Source: G965226155 sp965226155
GTDB lineage: Bacteria > Pseudomonadota > Gammaproteobacteria > Eutrophobiales > Eutrophobiaceae
Direction of reading: 5' to 3'
Assembly (NCBI GenBank): GCA_965226155.1
Contig: OZ245331.1
Span: 2,046,001 to 2,110,000 of the forward strand
Length of the DNA: 64,000 bases
The number at the start of each line of letters is the position of its first letter. Position 1 is the first letter of the stretch. Below, one piece after another: positions 48,764 through 58,318 of this stretch. The position numbers and the translations under genes were made by a program. Under the pieces are notes generated by a model that did not search any database, was not told the origin of the DNA, and was given only the letters and a program-made list of their open reading frames with translations.

Positions 48764-50023
48764 TTAAACTTCCTGCCCTGATTGGATAACGCGATTACGT
48801 CCCGCTTGCTTTGCCTGATACAACGCCTTGTCTGATAATGAAATCAGCGATCTGGAATCTTGATTTCGACTTGGAATTATCGTAGCAACACCGATACTCA
48901 CGGTTACTATGTTATCAGTATTAGAATATTCATGGGGTATACTCAAATTGATGACAGCACGTTGTATTTTTTCTGCAACTTCCGTGGCGTTTTCCAGGTT
49001 AGTAGAAGATAGAATGATCGCAAATTCTTCGCCTCCATATCGCGTAGCAAGGTCACTGTCTCGTCTTGCATGATCCTGTAGCGTGGTTGCGATGCGAATT
49101 AAACAATTGTCGCCTTTTTGGTGGCCATAATGATCATTGTAAGACTTGAAGTGGTCTATATCGCACATTATAAGGGAGAGCGGGGTTGAAGCACGTATCG
49201 AACGGTTCCATTCTTTCGCTAGTATCTGATCAAAATTTCTTCGATTTGGCATACCAGTTAATCCGTCTAAAATGGAAATAGCGAGTAGTTTCTCAGCCAT
49301 TTCCAATGCTTTTTGTTTTTCTTTAGTCAGTTGTGTTTCTACCTCCTTCCACTTGGCCATATCCATATTTAGATTGTTATTTAACTCTGCAATTTGGGAT
49401 TTTTCTAGTTTGAGTTTTTCCATGAGATTCAGGTTTTCAAACTGATAATAGATCGATTTAATTATCATCTTGTTCTGTTTGACAACAATCATGGCAATGA
49501 ATAAATAAAAGATTGTCAATCCTATTCCGTAAAAATTCATCAAGGGATCATCAGTCAGCATCAGAAAGACAGATGCTGGCAATACGGCAGGTATTGAAAA
49601 GCTAAAATATACAGGTATGGCAATTGCATAAGTTGAAACAGTACCTGCGATTAATCCACATAGAGTGAGAATAATAACAGAGGTGAAAATAGTCGATGAA
49701 ATGGATAATAGATAAATACAAAATCCACCCCATAATATCCCGGACACCAAGGAGCCGACATTAAAACCGTGAAAATGACTCCTGTAGTCTTTCTCTCCTG
49801 AATCGCTCTGTAAATATCGACTGACTAGGTAATAGCGTAAAGCGCATAGTCCGAGAAAACTGGCAAGCCATGAACCAATGATTATTTTGTCTGCTAGTTG
49901 CCAGAAGATGGACGAAATCAGGATCGCAGCAACAGCTGCAACGCCCAAGGGAACACCAGATTGACTAAATAGGAGGTCTACCTTTTGCTGTTCAAGTAAG
50001 GTGTTATAGTCTTTATTTGTCAT
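48764..50023 (-). CDS. Membrane-anchored diguanylate cyclase (GGDEF domain)
   Basis: 419 residues. Six or so hydrophobic segments fill residues about 25-195 (GVAAVAAILISSIFW, WLASFLGLCALRYYLV, VIILTLCGLIAGTVSTYA, GIGLTIFYLFIAMIVV). A coiled-coil (LEKSQIAELNNNLNMDMAKW) then leads to the GGDEF domain with ISILDGLTGMPNRRNFD, MCDIDHFKSYNDHYGH and active-site YGGEEF. RDSD five residues upstream is the product-inhibition I-site. It should make c-di-GMP. It is last in a four-gene minus-strand set with spacings of 24, 13 and 27 bases. Confidence 0.92.
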   Translation of the reverse strand: MTNKDYNTLLEQQKVDLLFSQSGVPLGVAAVAAILISSIFWQLADKIIIGSWLASFLGLCALRYYLVSRYLQSDSGEKDYRSHFHGFNVGSLVSGILWGGFCIYLLSISSTIFTSVIILTLCGLIAGTVSTYAIAIPVYFSFSIPAVLPASVFLMLTDDPLMNFYGIGLTIFYLFIAMIVVKQNKMIIKSIYYQFENLNLMEKLKLEKSQIAELNNNLNMDMAKWKEVETQLTKEKQKALEMAEKLLAISILDGLTGMPNRRNFDQILAKEWNRSIRASTPLSLIMCDIDHFKSYNDHYGHQKGDNCLIRIATTLQDHARRDSDLATRYGGEEFAIILSSTNLENATEVAEKIQRAVINLSIPHEYSNTDNIVTVSIGVATIIPSRNQDSRSLISLSDKALYQAKQAGRNRVIQSGQEV

Positions 50024-50050
50024 CAGTTAGTTTTAATAATCTGGCATATG

Positions 50051-51061
50051 TTACAAGGATATTCTACTCATTTCTTCACATGGATGAAACTTCTGCTCAG
50101 GAACATACGACAAGATTTCATCTTGACAAAATTGCAGTAATTGAAATTTTAGATTGGACTTATAACTGACCATACCTTCTGTTGTTTCTAGAGGGGAGGC
50201 GAATAAAAGTTCTTCAGGGTATAAATCAGCCATTTTGTGAAAGAAACTCTTAGGTAATCTAAAACTACCGAGGCTGACTGAGTCAATTAAATCAACATTT
50301 AGTTCTCTAAATATTGACGAAAATAACTCCTTATAGTCGGATTGATATTCATCATAATAAAGCAATGGATCAAAGCGTAAGCCTATTCGCCATCCTTTAT
50401 CTTGTAATCGTCCTATGGCATTGATACGACGTTTTATCGAAGGAACCTTATGTTCTAGGGTGAGTGACATGCTTTCTGGTGTAAAGCTAAATGCAATAAT
50501 GCAATTATTGATGGGAGGCATCCCTAGTAAGGTCCTGATTTGTGTGCCCTTAGTCCGCAATTCGAGGACAGCATTCGGGTGACCAGCAAAAAAAGGCAGA
50601 AAATTCTGCGCAAAACCGCTCACCGGTTCGAGCGCTAGGCTGTCGCAATCATATCCTGAGAAAAAATGTACCGATTTACCTGGATGGCTAGCGAGTGTGT
50701 TAACTATCGTCTGTTGAAAAGATTCATAATTTACGAATAGGAGTAAATGAGCAGAACGGTACATTCCTTGTAAAAAACAATAACGGCAGTCATAAATACA
50801 ATTCAACATATGTGAAAAATAATAATTGTGAGCGTTACCTGTACCGTATCCTGCTGGAGCAGGAAGTACGTGGTTTTTGAGTTTTTCGGCAAGAATCAAG
50901 GATGGATTTTTTTTCTGTAAGCGGAAATTTTGTGCTTTTCGGTTAAAGATTTCACCGTACTTCTTACAGGGAATAATTGTAGCCTTGGGGAAACGTCGGG
51001 TGATTTCCAGTGTCCTGCTGTGATCGGATACAGCGTCCTCGATATATATAGTATTAAACAT
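50051..51061 (-). CDS. Spore photoproduct lyase-like radical SAM protein
   Basis: 336 residues. The cluster motif CIYDCRYC (CxxxCxxC) is at about residue 88-95, preceded by HNYYFSHMLN and followed by FLQGMYRS. FSGYDCDSLALEPVSGF, ELRTKGTQIRTLL and GLRFDPLLYY correspond to conserved SPL-family segments. True SPL repairs the 5-thyminyl-dihydrothymine spore photoproduct in Firmicutes; this organism is not a spore former, so the substrate is open. The gene lies 13 bases downstream of a nucleoside-phosphorylase-like gene and is probably co-transcribed with it. Confidence 0.85.
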   Translation of the reverse strand: MFNTIYIEDAVSDHSRTLEITRRFPKATIIPCKKYGEIFNRKAQNFRLQKKNPSLILAEKLKNHVLPAPAGYGTGNAHNYYFSHMLNCIYDCRYCFLQGMYRSAHLLLFVNYESFQQTIVNTLASHPGKSVHFFSGYDCDSLALEPVSGFAQNFLPFFAGHPNAVLELRTKGTQIRTLLGMPPINNCIIAFSFTPESMSLTLEHKVPSIKRRINAIGRLQDKGWRIGLRFDPLLYYDEYQSDYKELFSSIFRELNVDLIDSVSLGSFRLPKSFFHKMADLYPEELLFASPLETTEGMVSYKSNLKFQLLQFCQDEILSYVPEQKFHPCEEMSRISL

Positions 51062-51074
51062 CTTTAATTACTCA

Positions 51075-51896
51075 CTACCCATAGCGTATCGCGGCATTGT
51101 CTAGCTTAGTCGTTAGGTCATGGAGGAGTTCCCGGGCCTGATTATATGTCTTATCAGTCTGTAATAATGGTGATGTGTTGGGGAAAATAACCTGCCATCG
51201 GCGTAGTAAATTCATGAGACTAAGGCGTTCAGTTTCCGTAAAATGCCAGCGTTTCAATATCTCTTCGCTTATCCTGCCACTGTGCGTTTCGTTTATTAGT
51301 TCACAGGCAATGTTATTCACACTTTTTATCAAGACTACGAGGTTATCGATTTTTGCATTTATTAATTCTGAAACAATATCCTTAGTTACGTGCTCTGCTG
51401 GTTCGGCTGTGTTGTCAGAGATAATCTTGATTGAATGCATAAGCTCAGCTGTAGCAAATCTGCTTGCTGCATGACAAAAGCCAGAAGCTTCCATATCGTA
51501 CATCGTACTTTCATTATATTGATTTGTTGGTTTATCCAAGGTGAGTAGAGAACAAGAGGGGATATCTGTGTTAAACAGGATCTGAGGATACCAAACCATA
51601 CTAGTACCATCGTCAATAATTTTATTGGCGAGGATGACTTTTCCTTTACTATATGTAGCATGACCGGCAACACCAATATTAAGCCAACAGTCGGATTTTG
51701 CACCGTTGAACACCTGATATGTATGCATCACAGCTACTGCTGCTGCGAGCTTTCCTACTCCGGTTATGGTTAAGGAAATAGATTTATCTTTGGCGAGGTA
51801 TATCGGGAATAATTGATACTCCCTGGCGTATTTAAGATTGTATTGTGATATTAACGGCTTTGCCTCACACCGTAATGCACAGAATAAGTGGATCAT
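51075..51896 (-). CDS. Nucleoside phosphorylase / MTA-SAH nucleosidase-like protein
   Basis: 273 residues. The N-terminus MIHLFCALRCEAKPLI, the phosphate/ribose loop TGVGKLAAAVAVMHT, WLNIGVAGHATYSKGKVILA, the purine-site motif YDMEASGFCHAASRF and IKIISDN identify the PNP/UDP phosphorylase superfamily. The C-terminal about 70 residues carry no recognised motif. Which nucleoside is split, and whether by phosphorolysis or hydrolysis, cannot be said. Position between a GT2 gene and an SPL-like gene suggests a dedicated module rather than general salvage (inference). Confidence 0.8.
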   Translation of the reverse strand: MIHLFCALRCEAKPLISQYNLKYAREYQLFPIYLAKDKSISLTITGVGKLAAAVAVMHTYQVFNGAKSDCWLNIGVAGHATYSKGKVILANKIIDDGTSMVWYPQILFNTDIPSCSLLTLDKPTNQYNESTMYDMEASGFCHAASRFATAELMHSIKIISDNTAEPAEHVTKDIVSELINAKIDNLVVLIKSVNNIACELINETHSGRISEEILKRWHFTETERLSLMNLLRRWQVIFPNTSPLLQTDKTYNQARELLHDLTTKLDNAAIRYG

Positions 51897-51920
51897 TTGA
51901 GTAACAATTCTCCAGAGATC

Positions 51921-52748
51921 CTACATCACCGGGTAGGAATCTAGTAAGGCCATGAATTCTGCAATGGAATTATAATTTTGATGTTTTTTTGCTCCTTTTA
52001 TAAATACCTTTATTTTCTCGTTTAGTATCTTAGTGACCATAGCTCTGTCCTCGATATTCAATGATGGTGCTTTTATGATATCGGCGAGAGCCTGGATTCT
52101 GAATCGATCCATTCCCCAGTATTGTTTTGATAACTGATCGCTGTGACCTCCATATTTAATGACCAGTTGTTTCTCAGTATATAATACTGGATATCGACTA
52201 CAGATCCTTAGCCACAGATCATAATCTTCGCAGACAGGTAAGGTTTCATTAAGCAAACCGACATCCGCAAAAATCGATTGATTAATTATTACCGATGAAG
52301 GCGAAATTACACATAAAGGTAAGCAATGTTGGAATATCCATCCACCGTGTTTAAGGTGTTTTTTCATAGGATTAACTCTGCGTCCATTACGAATCCAAAT
52401 TTCATCTGTATGTGAAAATTGAAATTGCATATTTCTCTCAAGCTGATTCATTTGAAAAGACAATTTGTCAGGATGCCATTCATCGTCCGAATCAAGAAAT
52501 GCGATCCAGTCACTATCAGCAGCGTGGATCCCGGAATTCCTGGCTGCACTTACGCCTCTGTGACTTTGCTTTATATAAGTGACAGTTGGATACGTTGAAC
52601 GTAGAAAAACTTGGGTATTATCAGTTGAGCCATCATCTACTACAATTATCTGTTTCGGCTGTTTGGATTGGTAAACAACTGAATCCAGAGCACGACCTAT
52701 GACATCTGCTCGGTTATGTGTGGGTATAATTACTGTAATGTTTAGCAT
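51921..52748 (-). CDS. GT2-family glycosyltransferase
   Basis: 275 residues. The GT-A fold is explicit: ITVIIPTHNRADVIGRALDS, IIVVDDGSTDNT, GVSAARNSGI and the DxD metal site in WIAFLDSDDEWHPDKL. EDYDLWLRI supplies the catalytic base region. No transmembrane segment, so it is cytoplasmic or peripheral. It is first in the minus-strand set with the nucleoside-phosphorylase-like, SPL-like and GGDEF genes. It is far from the O-antigen cluster, so its acceptor may be something other than LPS. Confidence 0.88.
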   Translation of the reverse strand: MLNITVIIPTHNRADVIGRALDSVVYQSKQPKQIIVVDDGSTDNTQVFLRSTYPTVTYIKQSHRGVSAARNSGIHAADSDWIAFLDSDDEWHPDKLSFQMNQLERNMQFQFSHTDEIWIRNGRRVNPMKKHLKHGGWIFQHCLPLCVISPSSVIINQSIFADVGLLNETLPVCEDYDLWLRICSRYPVLYTEKQLVIKYGGHSDQLSKQYWGMDRFRIQALADIIKAPSLNIEDRAMVTKILNEKIKVFIKGAKKHQNYNSIAEFMALLDSYPVM

Positions 52749-52843
52749 GAAAGCGTAACAATATGTTTATTTTGGGATATCATCAAGGATTGTGGATAAG
52801 TCTGCAATAAAATAAAGAAATTTTAATCACGAGCTTGTAGAAC

Positions 52844-52860
52844 GCTAATTGTTCATTAGC
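52844..52860. promoter_or_regulatory. Palindrome in the divergent intergenic region
   Basis: GCTAAT TGTTC ATTAGC, a perfect 6-5-6 inverted repeat in the 192-base gap between the divergent GT2 and ATP-grasp genes. It could be an operator serving either direction. No T tract follows on the minus side that would make it a convincing terminator. Confidence 0.35.
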
Positions 52861-52940
52861 TATTTAAAAAAACTCAATTGATTAAACTGCAAGTGTTACA
52901 GTCTTTTACCGCAAAAGGAAATGAATTATAGGCTAGCAGT

Positions 52941-53969
52941 ATGAAAAAATTAAATATCCTTGCATTGATGCATGAAGATTTGGTTCCGCCTGAAACTATG
53001 GATGGTTATAAAGATAAAGAAATCGTAAATTGGAAAACTGAGTTTGACGTAATTACGACATTACGAGAAATGGGGCACACTGTTTTTCCACTAGGTGTTT
53101 ATGATGATATAGATGTTATTCGAAAAGCAATTCTAGATGTTAAGCCTGATATCGTATTTAACATGCTAGAAGAAACACATGAAAATTCATTATATGACTG
53201 CCATATTGTCAGTTATTTAGAATTATTAAAAATGCCTTACACGGGATGTAATCCCAGGGGCTTAATGTTGTCCCATGACAAAGCTATCAGCAAAAAATTA
53301 TTTACTTATCATGGCATCAATACTCCAGATTTTTTCGTAATACCGCTACACAAGAAATTTCATGTGCCAAAGTCATTAAGCTATCCGCTTATCGCAAAAT
53401 CCTTGGTAGAGGATGGCTCTTACGGACTTTCTCAGGCATCAGTAGTTTATTCAGAAAACAAACTACGAGAGAGGGTAGCCTATCTGCAAGAGAAACTTGA
53501 AACGCCTGTACTTGTCGAGGAATACATAGAAGGTCGTGAAATATATATTACCGTCATGGGTAATAATCGTATTCAAGTTTTTCCCGCTCTTGAGCTTGTG
53601 TTTGGCAAGATGCCGAATAATGTACACAAAATTGCCACTTCAAAAGTCAAATGGGATTGGAATTATCAAAAGCGATACAAGATTGATACTAAGCTAATCA
53701 AGAATTTATCTCCCCAGCTTGTTGCAAAACTATCATCAACATGTAAGCGTATCTACCGTGTTCTAAGTATCAGCGGTTATGCGCGGATAGATATAAGATT
53801 AACAAATGACGATAGGATATTCGTACTTGAAGCAAACGCAAACCCAGATATTGCCTATGGAGCAGAGCTTGCTGAGTCTGTAGAGGCAGCAGGTGTTGAT
53901 TATGAACAGTTACTTACCAAAATAATCAACCTTGGATTGCGATATCAACCTAACCTTGCGAGGATATAG
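52941..53969 (+). CDS. D-alanine--D-alanine ligase-like ATP-grasp protein
   Basis: 342 residues. The N-terminal domain resembles the pre-ATP-grasp fold (DIVFNMLEETHENS, then YTGCNPRGLMLSHDKAISK, matching the Ddl GxxxxAxxxxxDK region). The ATP-grasp core has YPLIAKSLVEDGSYGLSQ, VLVEEYIEGREIYITVM and the metal-binding end RIDIRLTNDDRIFVLEANAN PD. It differs from housekeeping Ddl in sequence and is not in a cell-wall cluster, so it probably joins another carboxylate to an amine. Its stop is eight bases from that of the convergent unknown gene, a partner worth considering. Confidence 0.82.
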   Translation: MKKLNILALMHEDLVPPETMDGYKDKEIVNWKTEFDVITTLREMGHTVFPLGVYDDIDVIRKAILDVKPDIVFNMLEETHENSLYDCHIVSYLELLKMPYTGCNPRGLMLSHDKAISKKLFTYHGINTPDFFVIPLHKKFHVPKSLSYPLIAKSLVEDGSYGLSQASVVYSENKLRERVAYLQEKLETPVLVEEYIEGREIYITVMGNNRIQVFPALELVFGKMPNNVHKIATSKVKWDWNYQKRYKIDTKLIKNLSPQLVAKLSSTCKRIYRVLSISGYARIDIRLTNDDRIFVLEANANPDIAYGAELAESVEAAGVDYEQLLTKIINLGLRYQPNLARI

Positions 53970-53977
53970 TCAATTAA

Positions 53978-55666
53978 TTAGCTCAGTGATCCAGAATTAC
54001 TCGCGAATTTTAGAATAGCCTGTTTCAATCGTTTATGTTTATTAATTAATTCCAAATAACGACCTTCCTCCTTTCCGCCTTTTGCACTGACAATTTTTGC
54101 CAGCGTATTTTTGTCCTTTTTGCTCCAACGGGCAATATTATCCAAATTTAGTAGCAACGGAGACCATCGTCGCCAGACTTCACGTTGGTCCAGCGACAAA
54201 GATCTGAGTGAACGAATTCCAACCGCCTTTGTTGATTCTGCCACGCATACGCGTATGGCTGATTCGCGGTCAGCACCATATCGATCGGCAAGATAGTTGG
54301 AAATCTCAGTAGGGATATAATCAAGATTTTCAAGTATATCGTTATCATTCGGATGATTTCCGACTCTGTAATACAGATTCTCTGAGGCGAGCTTATTGAG
54401 TATTTCAAGATTCGAACGGTAATTGCTATTTCGATGCATTTTTGCTAATTCTCGCTTCAGGAGTTTCCGTACAGCTAAATCAGTAGGCATAAACCCCAGC
54501 TTGTAATAGAACCACCATACACCAGACTCCAACCCTTCTTTGTTGTTATGTCCCAACTGATACGGATCTATTATAAACGTCTTTGCATCGAGTAATTGAT
54601 GTGCAAGAGTCAGATTGTTGCAATAAATTATTGCCGCCTCCGCACCTCGGAATGCCGAAAATATATTAAACGCAACGTTGGCCGTGTTGAACAACGTATT
54701 GACAGGGAAGTAGCCGATAGGCATGCCGTTACGCATGTCAAGAAATCCGTAGCTTGCATGTAACAGATAACGCCGTTCTGGTGTCATTCCTATGCAGGCA
54801 ATCTGTAATCCATCGTTGAACTCAACTAATCTTACATCATGTTTGTTTCCATATGAGAACGCATCTAGATCACGTTCATGCGTAATCATTGTCGTGCGTG
54901 CTAAGTTAATCAAGGTTTGCCCGCCGGATGCTGATAATTTACGAATCGAATACGTTTTTTCAAATAGGGTTTCTGGTAATGCCGGTCGCGCGGTTCGCAG
55001 CGGAGAATTCTGGAAGATTTTCCGAGCTTTCATGTATCTGCAGGTGCTTGTTTCTGGGGTCGCTTCTCCCGGGAGTATTTCATAGGGTGGATCTATCCTA
55101 TCGTGCACCGACTCGCGCATAAAATCGCTTTGATACAGTGCCTCCATTCGCTTAATGAAAAAACGGGCATCAGTTTCCTCACTACTTTTTAGTCGATTTA
55201 TCCATTGGCGGGGAGTAAAGTCATATTCATCAAATAAGCTTGACTCATTGAATGTGACCATCTGTGGCAATAGATCCAGTAATTTGTCTGAGTTTTCAAA
55301 ATCGCTCCAGTTAATTCGGATGCATTCAGGCCAATGGCTGACTATCCATTGAGCCATAGGCCAGAAAAGATTGTAGTGTATGGCTGTTCCCTTAATTCCT
55401 GAATTCATTAAATCATGGCGAAACAGGTGCAGATCACTTCTGCGATCAAATTCAGCCAACATTAAGGATACCTGCTGAAGAATTGATTTGTCATCGGGGT
55501 AAGCCGACATAAAGCAGAGAACATCGTGCAAAAATTGAACCTGATGATGAGTAGAAAGACGTCGCCGCTGCAAAAACCTGAGTAATTTAAGTTTTTCATT
55601 TATTACTTCTGTACCAAACAAGAATTTAATCTTGTTTAACCTATTTAGAGTGGTAACTGGATTCAT
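53978..55666 (-). CDS. Unknown protein with GNAT-like C-terminal segment
   Basis: 562 residues from ATG 55666; TTG 55699, overlapping the asnS stop, would add 11. I do not recognise the protein by name. It is soluble, with no signal or TM segment. The N-terminal 200 residues are helical with many charges. Residues about 290-400 contain IGYFPVNTLFNTANVAFNIF, FRGAEAAIIYCNNLTLAHQLL, FIIDPYQLGHNNKEGLESG and WWFYYKLGFMP; the last piece looks like the FYxKLGF end of GNAT acyltransferases. The C-terminal part is basic and helical. It lies 30 bases downstream of asnS and converges with the ATP-grasp gene. Confidence 0.7.
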   Translation of the reverse strand: MNPVTTLNRLNKIKFLFGTEVINEKLKLLRFLQRRRLSTHHQVQFLHDVLCFMSAYPDDKSILQQVSLMLAEFDRRSDLHLFRHDLMNSGIKGTAIHYNLFWPMAQWIVSHWPECIRINWSDFENSDKLLDLLPQMVTFNESSLFDEYDFTPRQWINRLKSSEETDARFFIKRMEALYQSDFMRESVHDRIDPPYEILPGEATPETSTCRYMKARKIFQNSPLRTARPALPETLFEKTYSIRKLSASGGQTLINLARTTMITHERDLDAFSYGNKHDVRLVEFNDGLQIACIGMTPERRYLLHASYGFLDMRNGMPIGYFPVNTLFNTANVAFNIFSAFRGAEAAIIYCNNLTLAHQLLDAKTFIIDPYQLGHNNKEGLESGVWWFYYKLGFMPTDLAVRKLLKRELAKMHRNSNYRSNLEILNKLASENLYYRVGNHPNDNDILENLDYIPTEISNYLADRYGADRESAIRVCVAESTKAVGIRSLRSLSLDQREVWRRWSPLLLNLDNIARWSKKDKNTLAKIVSAKGGKEEGRYLELINKHKRLKQAILKFASNSGSLS

Positions 55667-55695
55667 TGATTGTGTTATTGAAATGTAGTGAATTG

Positions 55696-57082
55696 TCAAA
55701 AATCCAAGTGCTTAGGTGTTCTGGGGAAGGGGATGACATCGCGTATATTAGATGTGCCTGTTACTAGCATAAGCAGCCGTTCCAAACCCAGACCAAATCC
55801 AGCGTGCGGGACTGTGCCATATTTCCGCGTATCGAGGTACCACCAATATTCATCAGTATTGGAACCTAACTCTTGTATTCTATTTAACAAATAGTTAAAC
55901 CTTTCTTCACGTTGACTGCCACCGATGATTTCACCGATCGACGGTACCAAAATGTCCATAGCTGCGTCAGTTTTTTCATCGTCATTCTGCCGCATATAAA
56001 ATGGTTTTATAATCTTCGGATAATTGTAAACAATAATGGGTTGGTTAAAGTGTTTCTCAGTCAGGAATTGCTCGTGTTCTGATTGAAGATCTTTTCCCCA
56101 TTCTGGCGTGAATTCAAAATCCTGATTTGATTTTTTCAAAGTATCGATAGAGTCGGAATAGGGGATGCGAATAAATTGTTTATTTGAGATGATTTCAAGA
56201 GTTTTCGATAAATTTTTGTTTACAAAGCTAGAAAATAGATGCAAATCTTCTGCGCAATTGTTAACAACATGATTGACAAGATAGCGAATGAATTCCTCAC
56301 CTAAATCCATGTCATCGTCCAGATCGGCAAAGGCCAATTCAGGTTCGATCATCCAGAATTCCGCCATGTGCCGACTGGTATTGGAATTTTCTGACCGAAA
56401 TGTTGGACCAAAAGTGTAGACATTGCCTAGTGCGAGACAACAGGTTTCTACTGAGAGCTGTCCGGAAACAGAAAGATAGGCTTCCTTGCCAAAAAAAATC
56501 CTTAGTATAGTCAACAACACCATTATTCTGAGAAACATTACCAGGTTCAATTGTCGTTACCCGGAACAATTCACCCGCACCTTCACAATCCGATCCTGTG
56601 ATAATAGGTGTATGAATCCAAAGAAAGCCACGCTTACTGAAGAATTGATGAATCGCTTGCGAAAGACTAGAACGTATACGAAACATCGCACCGTATTTAT
56701 TCGTGCGTGGCCTTAGATGGGCGATGGTACGAAGAAATTCATCTGAATGACGTTTCTTCTGTAATGGATAATCCTCAGGTGCTACACCGACCAATCTTAG
56801 TTTTTTTGCCTTTATTTCCCATTTTTGACCTTTTCCAGGTGACTCGATCAAATCCCCTGATAGATTAATGGATGCACCAACAGACATCGTATCAATTTTT
56901 TCATAACCGTCAGTATCCTGATCAGCAATTACCTGGATATTAGTCAAGCATGAGCCATCATTAAGTTCAATAAATGAAAATTCCTTTGAGTCACGCCGTG
57001 TTCGTACCCAGGCCATTAAGTTGATATCCGATCTAGTTTGGTCGGAGCACAATAAATCTTTTACACGAAATTTTTCAGACAT
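55696..57082 (-). pseudogene. asnS: Asparaginyl-tRNA synthetase, one-base frameshift in an A8 run
   Basis: Removing one base from the eight A at 56501-56508 gives a 461-residue AsnRS (E. coli 466): the sequence then runs VDYTKDFFGKEAYLSVSGQL. The N-terminal OB-fold has VRTRRDSKEFSFIELNDGSC. The class II core has HLRPRTNKYGAMFRIRSSLS, SDCEGAGELF, TFGPTFRSENSNTSRHMAEF and GFGLGLERLLMLVTGTSNIRDV. With no other lesion in the gene, a sequencing indel or slippage at the run is as likely as real loss. AsnRS is dispensable only if GatCAB makes Asn-tRNA. The unknown 562-residue protein is encoded directly downstream. Confidence 0.88.
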
Positions 57083-57191
57083 ACGGTTATTATGAGTCCA
57101 TAATTTATGACGTATACGTTTAAAAGTTATCTAAGTTATCAGATTTATCAGGCACAAAAAAGAAATCGCGATAAAAGCAAAGAAATTCGAT

Positions 57192-58292
57192 ATGGCCCGA
57201 ACACCTCTTTATTCCCTGCACCTTGAGCTAGGTGCTAAAATGGTATTATTCGCTGAATGCGAGTTGCCTATCCAATATCCTTCTGGCATCAAATCGGAGC
57301 ACGTTTTTACTCGGGATAAAGCAGGTATATTTGATATATCCCACATGCAGCAAATTAGCTTAACAGGAAAAAATATTGCTGAAGAGCTTGAAAAATTAGT
57401 TCCAGGAGATATTGAAGCACTCGAGCCATTCCATCAAATTTATACCGTTATGACTAATGAAGACGGCGGCATCATAGATGATCTGATGATAACGCGAATG
57501 CATGACCATTTTTTTCTCGTTGTTAATGCGGCTCGTAAAACCCAAGATACCCAACATCTGAATGACAATCTGCCGTCGGATATCGTTGTTCAGAATTTGG
57601 ATGACAAAGCATTACTAGCGATTCAGGGTCCTGAATCTGAAAATATATTAGCTGCGCACAACCCTGGAATTGCCGATCTAAATTTTCTGACAGCAACTGA
57701 ATTTAAAATCAGCAATATAGACTGCCTGATACACAGGTGTGGCTATACCGGGGAAGATGGGTTCGAGATATCTGTTGCTGCAGATCAGGTTGAAGAACTG
57801 GCCCGATTACTATTAGCTAACGATTCCTTAATACCTGTAGGGTTAGGCGCACGGGATAGCTTGAGGCTCGAAGCAGGTCTTTGTTTATACGGACATGATT
57901 TAGATGAACAGACTTCACCGATAGAAGCCGGGCTGGGCTGGGTGATCGCGAGAAAATACCGTTCAGATCCTTCTGTGCCAGCGAAATTTCTTGGTGCAAA
58001 TAAAATAATGTCACAATTGGCTAGCGGGCCGGACAGGATAAGGGTAGGCTTCAGGCCGGCTGGAAGGATACCTATAAAGGAAGGAACCGACGTTTTAAAT
58101 GGCGAGGGAACAAAAGTGGGTATAATCACCAGTGGTGGCTATGGTCCAAGTGTTGGGGGACCAATTGCTATGGGTTATGTCAATAAACAGTTTATAACCA
58201 ACACCGAGTACATAGTTGAAATTCGAAACCGAACACATAAACTAGTCAAGGTCAGGTTGCCTTTTATTAAACACCGATACCATAAACAGTAA
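57192..58292 (+). CDS. gcvT: Glycine cleavage system T protein (aminomethyltransferase)
   Basis: 366 residues. RTPLYSLHLELGAKMVLFAE, FDISHMQQISLTGKN, GGIIDDLMITRM, RCGYTGEDGFEISV, PVGLGARDSLRLEAGLCLYG HD and the C-terminal GIITSGGYGPSVGGPIAMGY are GcvT signatures. It transfers the methylene group from the lipoyl arm of GcvH to tetrahydrofolate and releases ammonia. First of the gcvT-gcvH-gcvP operon, divergent from asnS. No glycine riboswitch was found in the 109-base gap upstream. Confidence 0.96.
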   Translation: MARTPLYSLHLELGAKMVLFAECELPIQYPSGIKSEHVFTRDKAGIFDISHMQQISLTGKNIAEELEKLVPGDIEALEPFHQIYTVMTNEDGGIIDDLMITRMHDHFFLVVNAARKTQDTQHLNDNLPSDIVVQNLDDKALLAIQGPESENILAAHNPGIADLNFLTATEFKISNIDCLIHRCGYTGEDGFEISVAADQVEELARLLLANDSLIPVGLGARDSLRLEAGLCLYGHDLDEQTSPIEAGLGWVIARKYRSDPSVPAKFLGANKIMSQLASGPDRIRVGFRPAGRIPIKEGTDVLNGEGTKVGIITSGGYGPSVGGPIAMGYVNKQFITNTEYIVEIRNRTHKLVKVRLPFIKHRYHKQ

Positions 58293-58318
58293 ACGTCTAG
58301 TTGAGGAAAGTGGACATA

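Noticed and set aside
57083..57191. Possible glycine riboswitch before gcvT
   Set aside because: No GGAGAG-type conserved core or tandem aptamer structure is seen in the 109-base gap.
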